A DNA stretch of 53,571 bases. Source: Rhizobium sp. Q54 (GTDB taxonomy: Bacteria; Pseudomonadota; Alphaproteobacteria; UBA7879; VGCX01). The notes under the pieces are model-generated. The model had not been told where the DNA came from. It did not search any database and worked only from the letters and a program-made list of their open reading frames with translations. Where the stretch lies: assembly GCA_945870825.1 (NCBI GenBank), contig CAMBTM010000009.1:1-53571 (forward strand). The letters are read 5' to 3'. The translations under genes were made by a program, and so were the position numbers. Of this stretch, positions 28,399 through 35,464 are shown one piece after another; within the stretch, counting starts at the first letter, position 1, and every line of letters begins with the position of its first letter.

Positions 28399-30024
28399 AT
28401 GGGGAACATAATGGGGATACGATTTTTCTACTTTTTTCTGGTCTTTTGTGCCTTGAACATCAACTTTTCCGGAGATTTTTTCTCAATGGCGCAAGGAGTG
28501 TCGGATCCTAACGATCCTTTGTACGATCCTTTGTATGTGGAAGAACAACAAGAAGATTTGGATGATGTTTTAGACAGTCCTTCTTCTGAGGACAGCATAG
28601 TCCCGACCCGTGACGTCAGTCAAATTACAGGACTAGAAGATGAACAAGAAAAAATTGTTAATCGCAAGATCGATACTATTCTCGCAAAATTCAAAACACT
28701 GGAAAAAGCCAATCAATACAATTTAAGTCTTAAGTCCCAAGAACAGGCTTGGCAAGCTGCACAGAAAAAAAGCAGTATCTTTTCCAATAGTCCCGCCTTT
28801 GACTTTACGCTCACAGATGGATTAACTAATGCAACGAACCCTGTTGAATCCTTGATGCTTTCAGCGGTAGCCGCATTAAAATTCTGCAACGGAAAATCAT
28901 CTCCAGAAAAAAGGAAAGTCATTTATAAGACCATTGCTGGGGGCGGAAGTCTTCACCCCTTTAAGCTTCCTACAGTGACAACGGCTTCTACAACTTGTGC
29001 CAACTTAAGACAAAATTTCTGTAGCAACGTTTGTACCAAAGGATTTTGTGGGGCCGATCCTCTTTTTGGTGCTGCCTGTGTGAGGGCTTGTTGGGGCGAA
29101 GAATTTAGAACGAATTCTAAACTGCAAGCCTGTCATCAAGATTTTGATATGCGGTTTGTGAATAATACAGGAAATTCAGCCATTAATCCCTGTGCCATTG
29201 AGCGGGCACAAATTGAACGTCAAGGATCTTTGGCAAAACTTAAAGCAAAAGCATCTGGAAAATTGCAATCCCTAGAGCTTGCCGATAAGTGTACAACGGT
29301 TTTGGCCACAATGGATGCCACCACCCTTGGGTCCATGGGGGTGCTCTGTGCCAATGTTCTTAAAACGTGTAGCTTGAATGCCATGGATCGACAAACCCTT
29401 GCAACGTTGATGCAGCAGTTCCAAACAACGGGCGTTGTTCCGACAGCTGCTTCCCCTAATTTACAACTGTTGGCTCAAATGCGTTCTCTTTCTTTGAGGG
29501 GAGGATTGGGGACAATGGGGGCTATGGGGACAATGGGTGGAAATCCTTATGGGGGTATGGGCATGATGACTCCTATGCCAATAATGGCGCCTATGGCCAT
29601 GATGTCCCCTATGATGCCGTCTGCTCCAAATCCTTATGGGGGTATGCCCACTCCTTATGGACAGCCCCAGTATGGTCAATCTCAATATGGACAGCCTCAA
29701 TATGGTCAAGGGGGTGGTCAGGGATACAACCAAGGGGGTAACTACGGCGGGAACCAAGGTGGCGGACAATACGGCCAAGGCGGTGGGGGATATGGCGGGA
29801 ACCAAGGTGGAGGTCAGTACGGCCAAGGTGGCGGGGGATATGGCGGGAACCAAGGTGGAGGTCAGTACGGCCAAGGCGGTGGTTACGGTGGCATGGGAGG
29901 ATCAGGAGGTAATTGTGATCCTACCATGGATCCAACTTGCAGCGGTGGCTCTGGTGGCATGGGAGGGTCAGGAGGTAATTGTGATCCTACTATGGATCCA
30001 ACTTGCAATGGAGGAAATTATTAA
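28399..30024 (+). CDS. Unknown secreted Cys-rich protein with Gly/Gln/Tyr repeat tail
   Basis: A 541-residue protein I cannot assign to a family. An export signal (FFYFFLVFCALNINFSGDFFSMA) is followed by an acidic segment, a helical part, then a cysteine-rich domain (about residues 155-315, twelve Cys, including NFCSNVCTKGFCGA and AACVRACWG). From about residue 355 the chain is Met/Gly/Pro-rich, then turns into a prion-like low-complexity tail: YGQ(P/S)Q units, three 16-residue repeats of the type YGGNQGGGQYGQGGGG (48-bp DNA repeats, 29746-29886), and two copies of a 20-residue GGMGGSGGNCDPTMDPTC unit (60-bp repeats). ATG at 28411 is an alternative start. A surface fibre, matrix or effector role is possible. 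Confidence 0.8.
   Translation: MGNIMGIRFFYFFLVFCALNINFSGDFFSMAQGVSDPNDPLYDPLYVEEQQEDLDDVLDSPSSEDSIVPTRDVSQITGLEDEQEKIVNRKIDTILAKFKTLEKANQYNLSLKSQEQAWQAAQKKSSIFSNSPAFDFTLTDGLTNATNPVESLMLSAVAALKFCNGKSSPEKRKVIYKTIAGGGSLHPFKLPTVTTASTTCANLRQNFCSNVCTKGFCGADPLFGAACVRACWGEEFRTNSKLQACHQDFDMRFVNNTGNSAINPCAIERAQIERQGSLAKLKAKASGKLQSLELADKCTTVLATMDATTLGSMGVLCANVLKTCSLNAMDRQTLATLMQQFQTTGVVPTAASPNLQLLAQMRSLSLRGGLGTMGAMGTMGGNPYGGMGMMTPMPIMAPMAMMSPMMPSAPNPYGGMPTPYGQPQYGQSQYGQPQYGQGGGQGYNQGGNYGGNQGGGQYGQGGGGYGGNQGGGQYGQGGGGYGGNQGGGQYGQGGGYGGMGGSGGNCDPTMDPTCSGGSGGMGGSGGNCDPTMDPTCNGGNY
29746..30015 (+). repeat. 48-bp and 60-bp coding tandem repeats
   Basis: Three copies of a 48-bp unit encode the YGGNQGGGQYGQGGGG repeats, followed by two 60-bp units encoding the GG-NCDPTMDPTC repeats. 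The copies are nearly identical at DNA level, which indicates recent expansion by slippage or recombination. Confidence 0.75.
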
Positions 30025-30087
30025 AGGTACATTAAATAAATTTAACCTCGTTAGAGGATGTGAACTCATACAGAATGCAAATTTGAA

Positions 30088-30115
30088 TTGACAAAAAAAA
30101 TAGTCACCGTAGCAT
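30088..30115 (+). promoter_or_regulatory. Candidate promoter of small secreted protein gene
   Basis: TTGACA (30088-30093), 16-base spacer, TAGCAT (30110-30115); it leads to the GGAGGG ribosome site at 30137-30142. Confidence 0.4.
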
Positions 30116-30145
30116 TCAATCATGCTATAGCTTTTGGAGGGTTTA

Positions 30146-30475
30146 ATGCAAAAATTCTTGTTAATTGGGGTTTCTTCGATTTGTCTTTGTGTGACTGTTG
30201 GTGCTTCTGGTGCAGCTGCTCGTCGTTTGGGGGAGTCTCCTGAGGTAGCTGACGCGATGACAAGATTCAAAGGAAGGGTTGGTGCCCGTCTTCCTGATAA
30301 TCCAGTAGAAGTTGGTGAATATTTTCTTCTCTTGTCAGCTCAGTTACGATCTGTTGGTTTAGTTTTATCCTCGGGTCATGTTCTTGATGGTCGTGATCAT
30401 GATTATGTTTGTCAGATGCCTTCTAAGATAGAGGACAGTCTACGAAAGGCCGGCATAAGACCAACTCGAAAGTAG
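30146..30475 (+). CDS. Small secreted protein of unknown function
   Basis: A 109-residue protein starting at ATG 30146, 4 bases after GGAGGG; the longer frame from 30134 uses TTG inside the ribosome site and is rejected. Residues 1-26 are a signal peptide (QKFLLIGVSSICLCVTVGASGAAA). The mature part is about 85 residues, with FKGRVGARLPDNPVEVGEYFLLLSAQLRSVG and a basic end (RKAGIRPTRK); it has one Cys. No family is recognised. It lies between the repeat-rich secreted protein and the micropeptide array, in a block of exported proteins. Confidence 0.7.
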   Translation: MQKFLLIGVSSICLCVTVGASGAAARRLGESPEVADAMTRFKGRVGARLPDNPVEVGEYFLLLSAQLRSVGLVLSSGHVLDGRDHDYVCQMPSKIEDSLRKAGIRPTRK

Positions 30476-30600
30476 CTTATCTCATTAGCTGATGAAGGTT
30501 GTTCTTAGTTCTTCAAGGAAATCTCAGGGGGTGCGCGTTTTGCCATTCCCTTTTTTATTCCAACGTCTCACACATTTTCTAAAAAACAATAAACTAAAAA

Positions 30601-30631
30601 ATAATAAAAAAAGTAGGCCCTATGAGCCTAC
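30601..30631 (-). terminator. Rho-independent terminator of the micropeptide array
   Basis: On the minus strand GTAGGC (30631-30626) pairs with GCCTAC (30618-30613) across a 7-base loop, followed by seven T residues and more A/T. It lies 50 bases after the stop of the last micro-ORF. Confidence 0.75.
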
Positions 30632-30641
30632 CTATTAAAAT

Positions 30642-30668
30642 CCATCTTTAAGTGATCACTTGAGATGG
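30642..30668. repeat. Quasi-palindrome downstream of the micro-ORFs
   Basis: CCATCT and AGATGG flank the perfect 12-base palindrome AAGTGATCACTT (30650-30661), giving a 27-base hairpin or a protein-binding dyad between the last micro-ORF and the terminator. Confidence 0.5.
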
Positions 30669-30683
30669 TCAAAGTCTTGTTAG

Positions 30684-30755
30684 CTACGGCATGCTTACAA
30701 AAAGCAATGCATTAATACCGAGTGCAAAAAAGGCTAGATTATATAAACGGTACAT
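30684..30755 (-). CDS. 23-residue micropeptide, copy 1 of tandem family
   Basis: The ORF encodes MYRLYNLAFFAL, then a hydrophobic stretch (GINALLFV) and ends SMP, 23 residues. GAGG lies 7 bases upstream of the ATG (minus-strand GAGGTCAATATG). One short membrane-spanning segment is likely after a charged and aromatic N terminus. It is the last of three paralogues of identical length in tandem; the conserved codons for YNLAFFAL differ from those of copy 2 mostly at synonymous positions. No known small-protein family (CydX, KdpF, Ibs) matches as far as I can tell. Expression is inferred. Confidence 0.7.
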   Translation of the reverse strand: MYRLYNLAFFALGINALLFVSMP

Positions 30756-30779
30756 ATTGACCTCGTGAATAAAATTAAG

Positions 30780-30851
30780 TTATGGAATGCTCAAAAATGA
30801 CATTGAGCAAAGAATTAAGGCAAAAAAAGCTAGATTGTATACATGGTACAT
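30780..30851 (-). CDS. 23-residue micropeptide, copy 2 of tandem family
   Basis: The ORF encodes MYHVYNLAFFAL, then ILCSMSFL, ending SIP; 23 residues. GGAGAG precedes the ATG by 6 bases. Compared with copy 1 the block YNLAFFAL is identical in protein but differs at several third positions (TAT/TAC, GCC/GCT, GCA/GCC, CTC/TTA), the mark of selection on the peptide. The hydrophobic half is divergent but keeps its length. The stop lies 24 bases upstream of the copy 1 ATG. It may be preceded by its own terminator-like hairpin at 30881-30898. Confidence 0.7.
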   Translation of the reverse strand: MYHVYNLAFFALILCSMSFLSIP

Positions 30852-30880
30852 AACGACTCTCCATTAAAAAACATATAAAA

Positions 30881-30898
30881 ACAAAAGGGTAGAACCCT
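30881..30898 (-). terminator. Weak terminator or attenuator between micro-ORF copies 3 and 2
   Basis: On the minus strand AGGGT-TCT-ACCCT (30898-30886) is followed by TTTGTTTTT. The 5-bp stem is short; it may allow partial read-through to copies 2 and 1. Confidence 0.45.
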
Positions 30899-30919
30899 AT
30901 TTTCCCGTGTTTAGAAAAA

Positions 30920-30991
30920 TTAAGGCGCGCTACAGAAAAAAACGGTACTGTATGCCAAAGCGAACATAGAAAGATTATATAAACGGTACAT
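30920..30991 (-). CDS. 23-residue micropeptide, copy 3 of tandem family
   Basis: The ORF encodes MYRLYNLSMFAL, then AYSTVFFC, ending SAP; 23 residues. It has the strongest ribosome site of the three (GGAGG, 6 bases before the ATG) and is promoter-proximal. The first 20 or so coding bases are identical to copy 1, after which codons diverge while FAL, the length and the S-x-P end are kept. A promoter with TTGATT-17-TATCAT lies just upstream. Confidence 0.7.
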   Translation of the reverse strand: MYRLYNLSMFALAYSTVFFCSAP

Positions 30992-31019
30992 ATGAGCCTC
31001 CAAAAGCTATTAATGACCC

Positions 31020-31048
31020 ATGATAAGCACTTTTATAAAAAAAATCAA
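31020..31048 (-). promoter_or_regulatory. Candidate sigma-70 promoter of the micropeptide array
   Basis: On the minus strand: -35 TTGATT (31048-31043), exact 17-base spacer, -10 TATCAT (31025-31020), about 30 bases upstream of the copy 3 ATG. Confidence 0.55.
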
Positions 31049-31090
31049 CCTAAAGCATTCTTTTTTCTTAACTATTCGACATTTTCTCCC

Positions 31091-31345
31091 TGCCGCCGTC
31101 ACGAGCTGATACAGCGCCTACGAAATGTGTGATGAAGAAAAACACTTTATGGTAGGAAGAAATGCCCTCTCACGATGAGCCGTCATCACGAGGAATACCG
31201 AAGGCGTGACGTGGGACCCAGGAGGTTAGCCGAATGGCTAAAATGCCCCCTTTCAACCCTCTAAAATGGTGAGGGAGTCAAATCTTGAGTAGCCCTAACG
31301 GGCTATTTTCTGGATCCCACGCCCACCTTCGGTGGGCTTTGGAGG
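31091..31345. repeat. Cluster of palindromic repeats
   Basis: Several nested hairpins: CGTCA...TGACG (31191-31211), a pair GTGGGACCCAG (31211-31221) and CTGGATCCCAC (31310-31320) enclosing about 90 bases that themselves hold TAGCC/GGCTA and TAGCCC/GGGCTA hairpins, then GCCCACC/GGTGGGC (31321-31337). The layout recalls the dispersed palindromic elements of intracellular alphaproteobacteria. No protein is encoded. A structured RNA is possible but not supported further. Confidence 0.55.
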
Positions 31346-31506
31346 ACGGCACTGGTGAGGCTTTGAGGGTGCCTGAATGATAGACAGAGAGAACGCTTTT
31401 CTTTTGCGGCAGATTTCTAGGCATTGCATCAGCTGCTAAGGATACCACCAGAATACTCGGTCTTTGTTAATCTAATTTTCTATACAGCAATAGAATTGTA
31501 TTTGTA
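31346..31506. other. Gap without recognisable gene
   Basis: A/T-rich sequence between the palindrome cluster and the promoter of the beta-barrel gene; no ORF with a ribosome site was seen. Confidence 0.4.
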
Positions 31507-31535
31507 TTGACAGTATTAATAAAAAATAGTCTAAT
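31507..31535 (+). promoter_or_regulatory. Promoter of beta-barrel gene
   Basis: TTGACA (31507-31512), 17-base spacer, TCTAAT (31530-31535): near-consensus sigma-70. It leaves a leader of about 145 bases before the ATG at 31686. Confidence 0.65.
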
Positions 31536-31685
31536 TAAAGAATAAGTTACATTATCCCAATAAATCATAAAAAATCAATCTGATAAGCAACAATTAATTA
31601 ACAGGAAAAGTCTTTTCTATTTGGAGCCCCGTTTAGAGCAGTGTCTCGTGCTCTTTACATAAGGTGGAAAGAGAGGAATTTTAAC

Positions 31686-32444
31686 ATGAAAAAGCGTCGT
31701 TTTTTAAAAATCGCATTGATCTCTGGCGCTATTGCATTGCCTTTGTGGGCCGTGATTTCATCTGATGCCGTATCGTCTAAATCAGCCCAGGTCTTGAATG
31801 ACCTGAAGGGGTTTTATGTGGGGTTGGGGTTGGGAAACGCTTGGCTTAAGGGCCAAGATACGATCAATGATGAGACAGGAGACGATGTTTCTACTGTTAA
31901 ATCAAGGTTATCAAAAACATCCCCTGCAGTGAATTTTTCTCTAGGCTATGAAAAAACTTTCAATGATGTGTATGTTCTTGGGGTCGAGGCCAATTACCTT
32001 TACACGAAGTTCAGTACGTCAAAAAATAATCTTTTTGAAGACGGTACTGGCATTGGCACATACCCGATTAAAAATACGCTCAAAATGAACAATAGTTATG
32101 GACTGAGTCTTTCTTTTGGACGGCGATTTGATCGGATCACGCCTTATGCAAAACTTGGTATTGTTTCAACAGAATTCACAACACAAGCCCAATCTCCTGG
32201 GGAAGACCCGAATCCATTGTCGGCCTTTAATGGGTCCCAAACTAAAAGGGTATTTGGTCTGGCCACAGGTGTTGGTATGAAATACGCCTTGACGCACCGT
32301 CTCGATCTTGTAACCGAAGGTGTGGCACACTTTTACCAATCCTTTAAAACCAATAATTTTTCAAACAGTTCGACCGATCCCCATACCATGACGGTTGATC
32401 CCTGGCTTTTTATGTTTTTGGTGGGGTTAAACTGGAAATTTTAA
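31686..32444 (+). CDS. Outer membrane beta-barrel protein (OmpW/OmpA-like immunoreactive type)
   Basis: A 252-residue protein from ATG 31686, which follows AGAGGA; the frame is open from a GTG at 31641 but that would spoil the signal peptide. Signal: KKRRFLKIALISGAIALPLWAVISSDAVS. The mature chain begins LKGFYVGLGLGNAWLKG, a typical first barrel strand, continues with alternating strands (NFSLGYEKTFNDVYVLGVEANYLY, YGLSLSFGRRFDRITPYAKLGIVST) and ends with a terminal Phe (FLVGLNWKF). It belongs to the broad porin/OMP_b-brl group of surface proteins. Likely monocistronic with its own strong promoter. Confidence 0.82.
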   Translation: MKKRRFLKIALISGAIALPLWAVISSDAVSSKSAQVLNDLKGFYVGLGLGNAWLKGQDTINDETGDDVSTVKSRLSKTSPAVNFSLGYEKTFNDVYVLGVEANYLYTKFSTSKNNLFEDGTGIGTYPIKNTLKMNNSYGLSLSFGRRFDRITPYAKLGIVSTEFTTQAQSPGEDPNPLSAFNGSQTKRVFGLATGVGMKYALTHRLDLVTEGVAHFYQSFKTNNFSNSSTDPHTMTVDPWLFMFLVGLNWKF

Positions 32445-32553
32445 TCAAATAGCATTATCAAATCCTAATAAAAATTCCCTCCCTTTTACAAATTAACCTT
32501 TTGATTATTGTTTATTCTCGCTTTTCATGCCAGCGTGCGAACGGGGGTGTGTC

Positions 32554-34203
32554 ATGGAACAAAAACTAAAATGCTTTATCTGTGTATCTTTCTTCTTATT
32601 TTTTTCCGAGTCTGTTGCATCAACCTTTAATCCTGAAGAATGGATCGGGCGTCTTTTTGATATGTCATCTGGATCGCCGCGGTTAAAATCGTTGGCAGAG
32701 ATCCCTTCAGAACATCATGACGTCTTAAGTTTATTGCTGTACAATGCCCAGATAAGACCTTTGATGAAGGAAATGCTTGAACATATGGCGGCCGTCCATC
32801 AGGCCCTTAAGGCAATCCAGGTCCAATATTCTAAAAGCCGGGATGATAAACGACAAATCCTTGCAAAAAAAATTGCAGAAGTTACGGCTTGTGTTGACAT
32901 GAAATCTCCAGTTTCGTTAACACCTCCGTCTAAACCGTTGGGCTATGACTATGAGATGTTGATTGGACACATGTTTAGATGGGACAATGGCACAAGGGTT
33001 TTAAAATGGTTTTCCCAAGTTGACGTTCCATATAGAAGAGAATTATCGGGTTTTATGAAGGCCGCATACGTTGCTCGGGGTAACACGAATATGGTTATCA
33101 AACAACTCGTTGAATACATGGCTGATTCAATGGATCTACTAAAAGAGGCCCATGCGGAATTGTCAACCAGTGTCCAGGCGTCAAGATTGGACCTTGCGGA
33201 TCATATTGAAAGAATGAGCTCTTCTTGTAAAAGGTCAGGCGATTCCATTCGGTCATCTGCTTCTTCTCGTTCTTCTCGGTCGTCCGTTTCTTTTTCAAGC
33301 GATGCCAAAGATAGTACGACGCCGTCCAGAGGACGATCCAGGAGCAAAAGCAAAGATCCTAAAGAAGGAGAAGATGGATTATTCACAAGGATGCTCAGGT
33401 CTTTGTCCCCCAAAAGGACACCATCAGGGGCTGTTGTTACGCCTGATTCTGTGGCCTCATCTGCAACCGTAGATAGTGCAGAAGGGCAGTTGCGTGCTTC
33501 TGGAGGCGGCTTCATGGGAGCGGTCAGATCATTATTTTCTCCTAAAAAAAGGTCTTCATCGGTCACGAGAAAAAGAGATGCTGACGACAAGGCAAAAGAC
33601 GACAGAAGACGTGTCAGATCGGTCTCGCCAGGTAAGGATATTGCGGGGGACATGGCTAGGGACATGGCTGATCCTTCAGGTCATTTAAAAGCGTTGCTTC
33701 GGGCCCAAACGGCTCAATTGAAAGAAAAAGATGCCGTGATTGCCCGATTGACCAAAGAAAACGAAGAACTGCGTCGATTGGTATCACAACGTGATGAAAG
33801 CCAGAAGCGCCTTATTACATCAGGACAGAAAGTTACTGATATGGAAAAACGGCTACGAGAAAGTGAAGCGGCTAAGCGAGATCTTGAACGACGTATTAGT
33901 GAGCAAGGAACCTTGCTCGCATCCCGTGATGGAACACAAGTGCGTCTTACGGATTTGAGTCGGGACAAGGCTGCCCTTGAAAGAACAATATCTAATCTAA
34001 GGGGTGAGGTGGATTTATATAAAACGACTCAGGCAAGACTCATGGACAAGATGGCAACGTTAGAGCAGCAAGTTCTAGAGCAACAGAAGGTTGAAGACGG
34101 TCTTGTCGCGGAGCTTCAAAAGTTTAAAGGACAAGCCGCTGCGGCCGCATCCGGGACAAGGGTATGGATTAGAAGGAAATCTGGTGATGATTCTAAGAAA
34201 TAA
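32554..34203 (+). CDS. Unknown exported protein: duplicated domain, SR/SPKK linker, coiled coil
   Basis: About 549 residues from ATG 32554. Signal peptide: KLKCFICVSFFLFFSESVAS. Two homologous domains of about 90 residues follow (NPEEWIGRLFDM... and YEMLIGHMFRWD...; both have an IG-x-x-F core and an EHMA/EYMA helix). Residues 230-360 are disordered and Ser/Arg-rich, with SRSSRSSVS, SRGRSRSKSKD, LSPKRTPSG, FSPKKRSSS and VSPGK, like eukaryotic SR and SPKK motifs, plus basic clusters that could act as nuclear localisation signals. Residues 375-535 are a long coiled coil (RLTKENEELRRLV; KRLRESEAAKRDLERRI). I know no family with this architecture; a host-directed effector is my inference. Confidence 0.75.
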   Translation: MEQKLKCFICVSFFLFFSESVASTFNPEEWIGRLFDMSSGSPRLKSLAEIPSEHHDVLSLLLYNAQIRPLMKEMLEHMAAVHQALKAIQVQYSKSRDDKRQILAKKIAEVTACVDMKSPVSLTPPSKPLGYDYEMLIGHMFRWDNGTRVLKWFSQVDVPYRRELSGFMKAAYVARGNTNMVIKQLVEYMADSMDLLKEAHAELSTSVQASRLDLADHIERMSSSCKRSGDSIRSSASSRSSRSSVSFSSDAKDSTTPSRGRSRSKSKDPKEGEDGLFTRMLRSLSPKRTPSGAVVTPDSVASSATVDSAEGQLRASGGGFMGAVRSLFSPKKRSSSVTRKRDADDKAKDDRRRVRSVSPGKDIAGDMARDMADPSGHLKALLRAQTAQLKEKDAVIARLTKENEELRRLVSQRDESQKRLITSGQKVTDMEKRLRESEAAKRDLERRISEQGTLLASRDGTQVRLTDLSRDKAALERTISNLRGEVDLYKTTQARLMDKMATLEQQVLEQQKVEDGLVAELQKFKGQAAAAASGTRVWIRRKSGDDSKK

Positions 34204-34288
34204 TCATTAGACACACAGGGCAACGCTTGAGATTATCTTGTCTTGGGTTAAGGGAAGTTCATGGTCTGATAGACCCCTTGAAACATTC

Positions 34289-34317
34289 TTGACCTTTTAC
34301 TATCTATGGGATATACA
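34289..34317 (+). promoter_or_regulatory. Promoter of rpmB
   Basis: TTGACC (34289-34294), 17-base spacer, TATACA (34312-34317), 37 bases before the ATG. Confidence 0.6.
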
Positions 34318-34353
34318 CATAAACATTAATGAAGTTTACGAAAGGTTTTTAAA

Positions 34354-34641
34354 ATGACAAGACGCTGTGAAATAACGGGCAAAGGGCCTGCTGTTGGCAA
34401 TAACGTGAGTCATGCAAAAAATAGAACAAAGCGTCGCTTTTTGCCTAATTTGCAAAAGGTCAGTTTTTTGAGTGATACGTTGGGACAATCCGTTTCTGTT
34501 CGTGCTTGCACGAGAGGCATTCGTACCATTGAACATAATGGTGGCCTTGATAGCTATCTTCAAAGTGTTTCAGACAGCAAGTTAACACCTGAAATGCAAA
34601 GTCTTAAAAAGCGCATTTTTAAGAAAAGCGTTGCCTCTTAA
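34354..34641 (+). CDS. rpmB: 50S ribosomal protein L28
   Basis: A 95-residue ribosomal protein. The start [33 protein letters not shown] is the L28 signature and the C-terminal tail [16 protein letters not shown] is the alphaproteobacterial form. It has its own promoter and a strong terminator. It marks the return to core genes after the secreted-protein block. Confidence 0.97.
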   Translation: MTRRCEITGKGPAVGNNVSHAKNRTKRRFLPNLQKVSFLSDTLGQSVSVRACTRGIRTIEHNGGLDSYLQSVSDSKLTPEMQSLKKRIFKKSVAS

Positions 34642-34665
34642 GAAGAGGGTTACATTCTTTTGAAG

Positions 34666-34687
34666 GCCCGCTTTTTGCGGGCTTTTT
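34666..34687 (+). terminator. Rho-independent terminator after rpmB
   Basis: GCCCGC (34666-34671) and GCGGGC (34677-34682) enclose TTTTT and are followed by TTTTT. Confidence 0.85.
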
Positions 34688-34712
34688 GACATCTGGGTTT
34701 TTTGTATCGATC

Positions 34713-35462
34713 ATGGTCAACCTTCTTGATTTTCTCTCTTTTTTACAAACCCAAAGCCCGATTGGACTTTTTCTGGGCCAAGCTCTCTGCTGTGGCGTTT
34801 TAATTCTGCTTCTTTTTCATTATTGGGGACCATTGGGGCTTTATATCTATGGGGCATTAGCCACCATAGCTGGCAACATTGCTGTTTTGAAAATCGTTAC
34901 CTTTCCTTTTTACGAAAAACCTATTGCCCTTGGGACTGTTCTTTTCATGTCTTTGTTCCTTTGTAGCGATATGATGAACGAATATGTTGGGCGGAAACAG
35001 GCCCTTCGCTTGATTTGGGTTGGATTTATATCCTACTTTGTCTTTTCCCTTTTTATGTACGGAATATTGTCTTACGCCCCAATTGATGAAAATCTCGACA
35101 TTCATAACGCCCTATCCCTTCTTTTTATCCCAGCACCGGCTATTTTTTGTGCCAGTCTTACGGCCTATTTCATTAGCCAATATGCGGACGTTGTTTTGTA
35201 TAACTTGTTGCGCCAAGCAACCCACGGGAAATACCTTTGGCTCAGATCATCCCTTTCGACACTGTTCGGGGCTTTTTTGGATAATACGGTCTTCAGCTTT
35301 CTTTTATGGTGTGTCTTTATGCCGATCCCCAAAGGTTTTGAAGAAGTGTTTTGGACGTATATTGTCGGTGTCTTTATTCTTCGGATTTTTTTATCGGTGC
35401 TCAATGTTATTTTTATGTATGGTGTAAAGAAAATACCCTTTAACCATAGGATTGAGATATAA
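34713..35462 (+). CDS. yhhQ: Queuosine precursor transporter, VUT/YhhQ family
   Basis: A 249-residue membrane protein with about six helices and the VUT-family blocks SDMMNEYVGRKQALRLIWVGF, SQYADVVLYNLLRQATHGKYLWLRSSLSTLFGAFLDNTVFSFLLW. YhhQ of E. coli imports preQ0/preQ1, and relatives in intracellular bacteria import queuine. The frame is open from a TTG at 34686 inside the rpmB terminator; ATG at 34713 is the more likely start, although no clear ribosome site precedes it. The tgt gene begins two bases after the stop, so import and incorporation of the base are coupled. Confidence 0.88.
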   Translation: MVNLLDFLSFLQTQSPIGLFLGQALCCGVLILLLFHYWGPLGLYIYGALATIAGNIAVLKIVTFPFYEKPIALGTVLFMSLFLCSDMMNEYVGRKQALRLIWVGFISYFVFSLFMYGILSYAPIDENLDIHNALSLLFIPAPAIFCASLTAYFISQYADVVLYNLLRQATHGKYLWLRSSLSTLFGAFLDNTVFSFLLWCVFMPIPKGFEEVFWTYIVGVFILRIFLSVLNVIFMYGVKKIPFNHRIEI

Positions 35463-35464
35463 GG

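Noticed and set aside
29461-29874. Minus-strand ORF with LVPAIS repeats
   Set aside because: It is the antisense shadow of the Gly/Gln/Tyr repeat gene.
29746-29886. Tandem repeats as a CRISPR or noncoding array
   Set aside because: The 48-bp units are in frame within a long ORF and encode a regular peptide repeat.
33098-33665. Minus-strand ORFs in the SR-like gene
   Set aside because: They are shadows of the Ser/Arg-rich segment, without ribosome sites.
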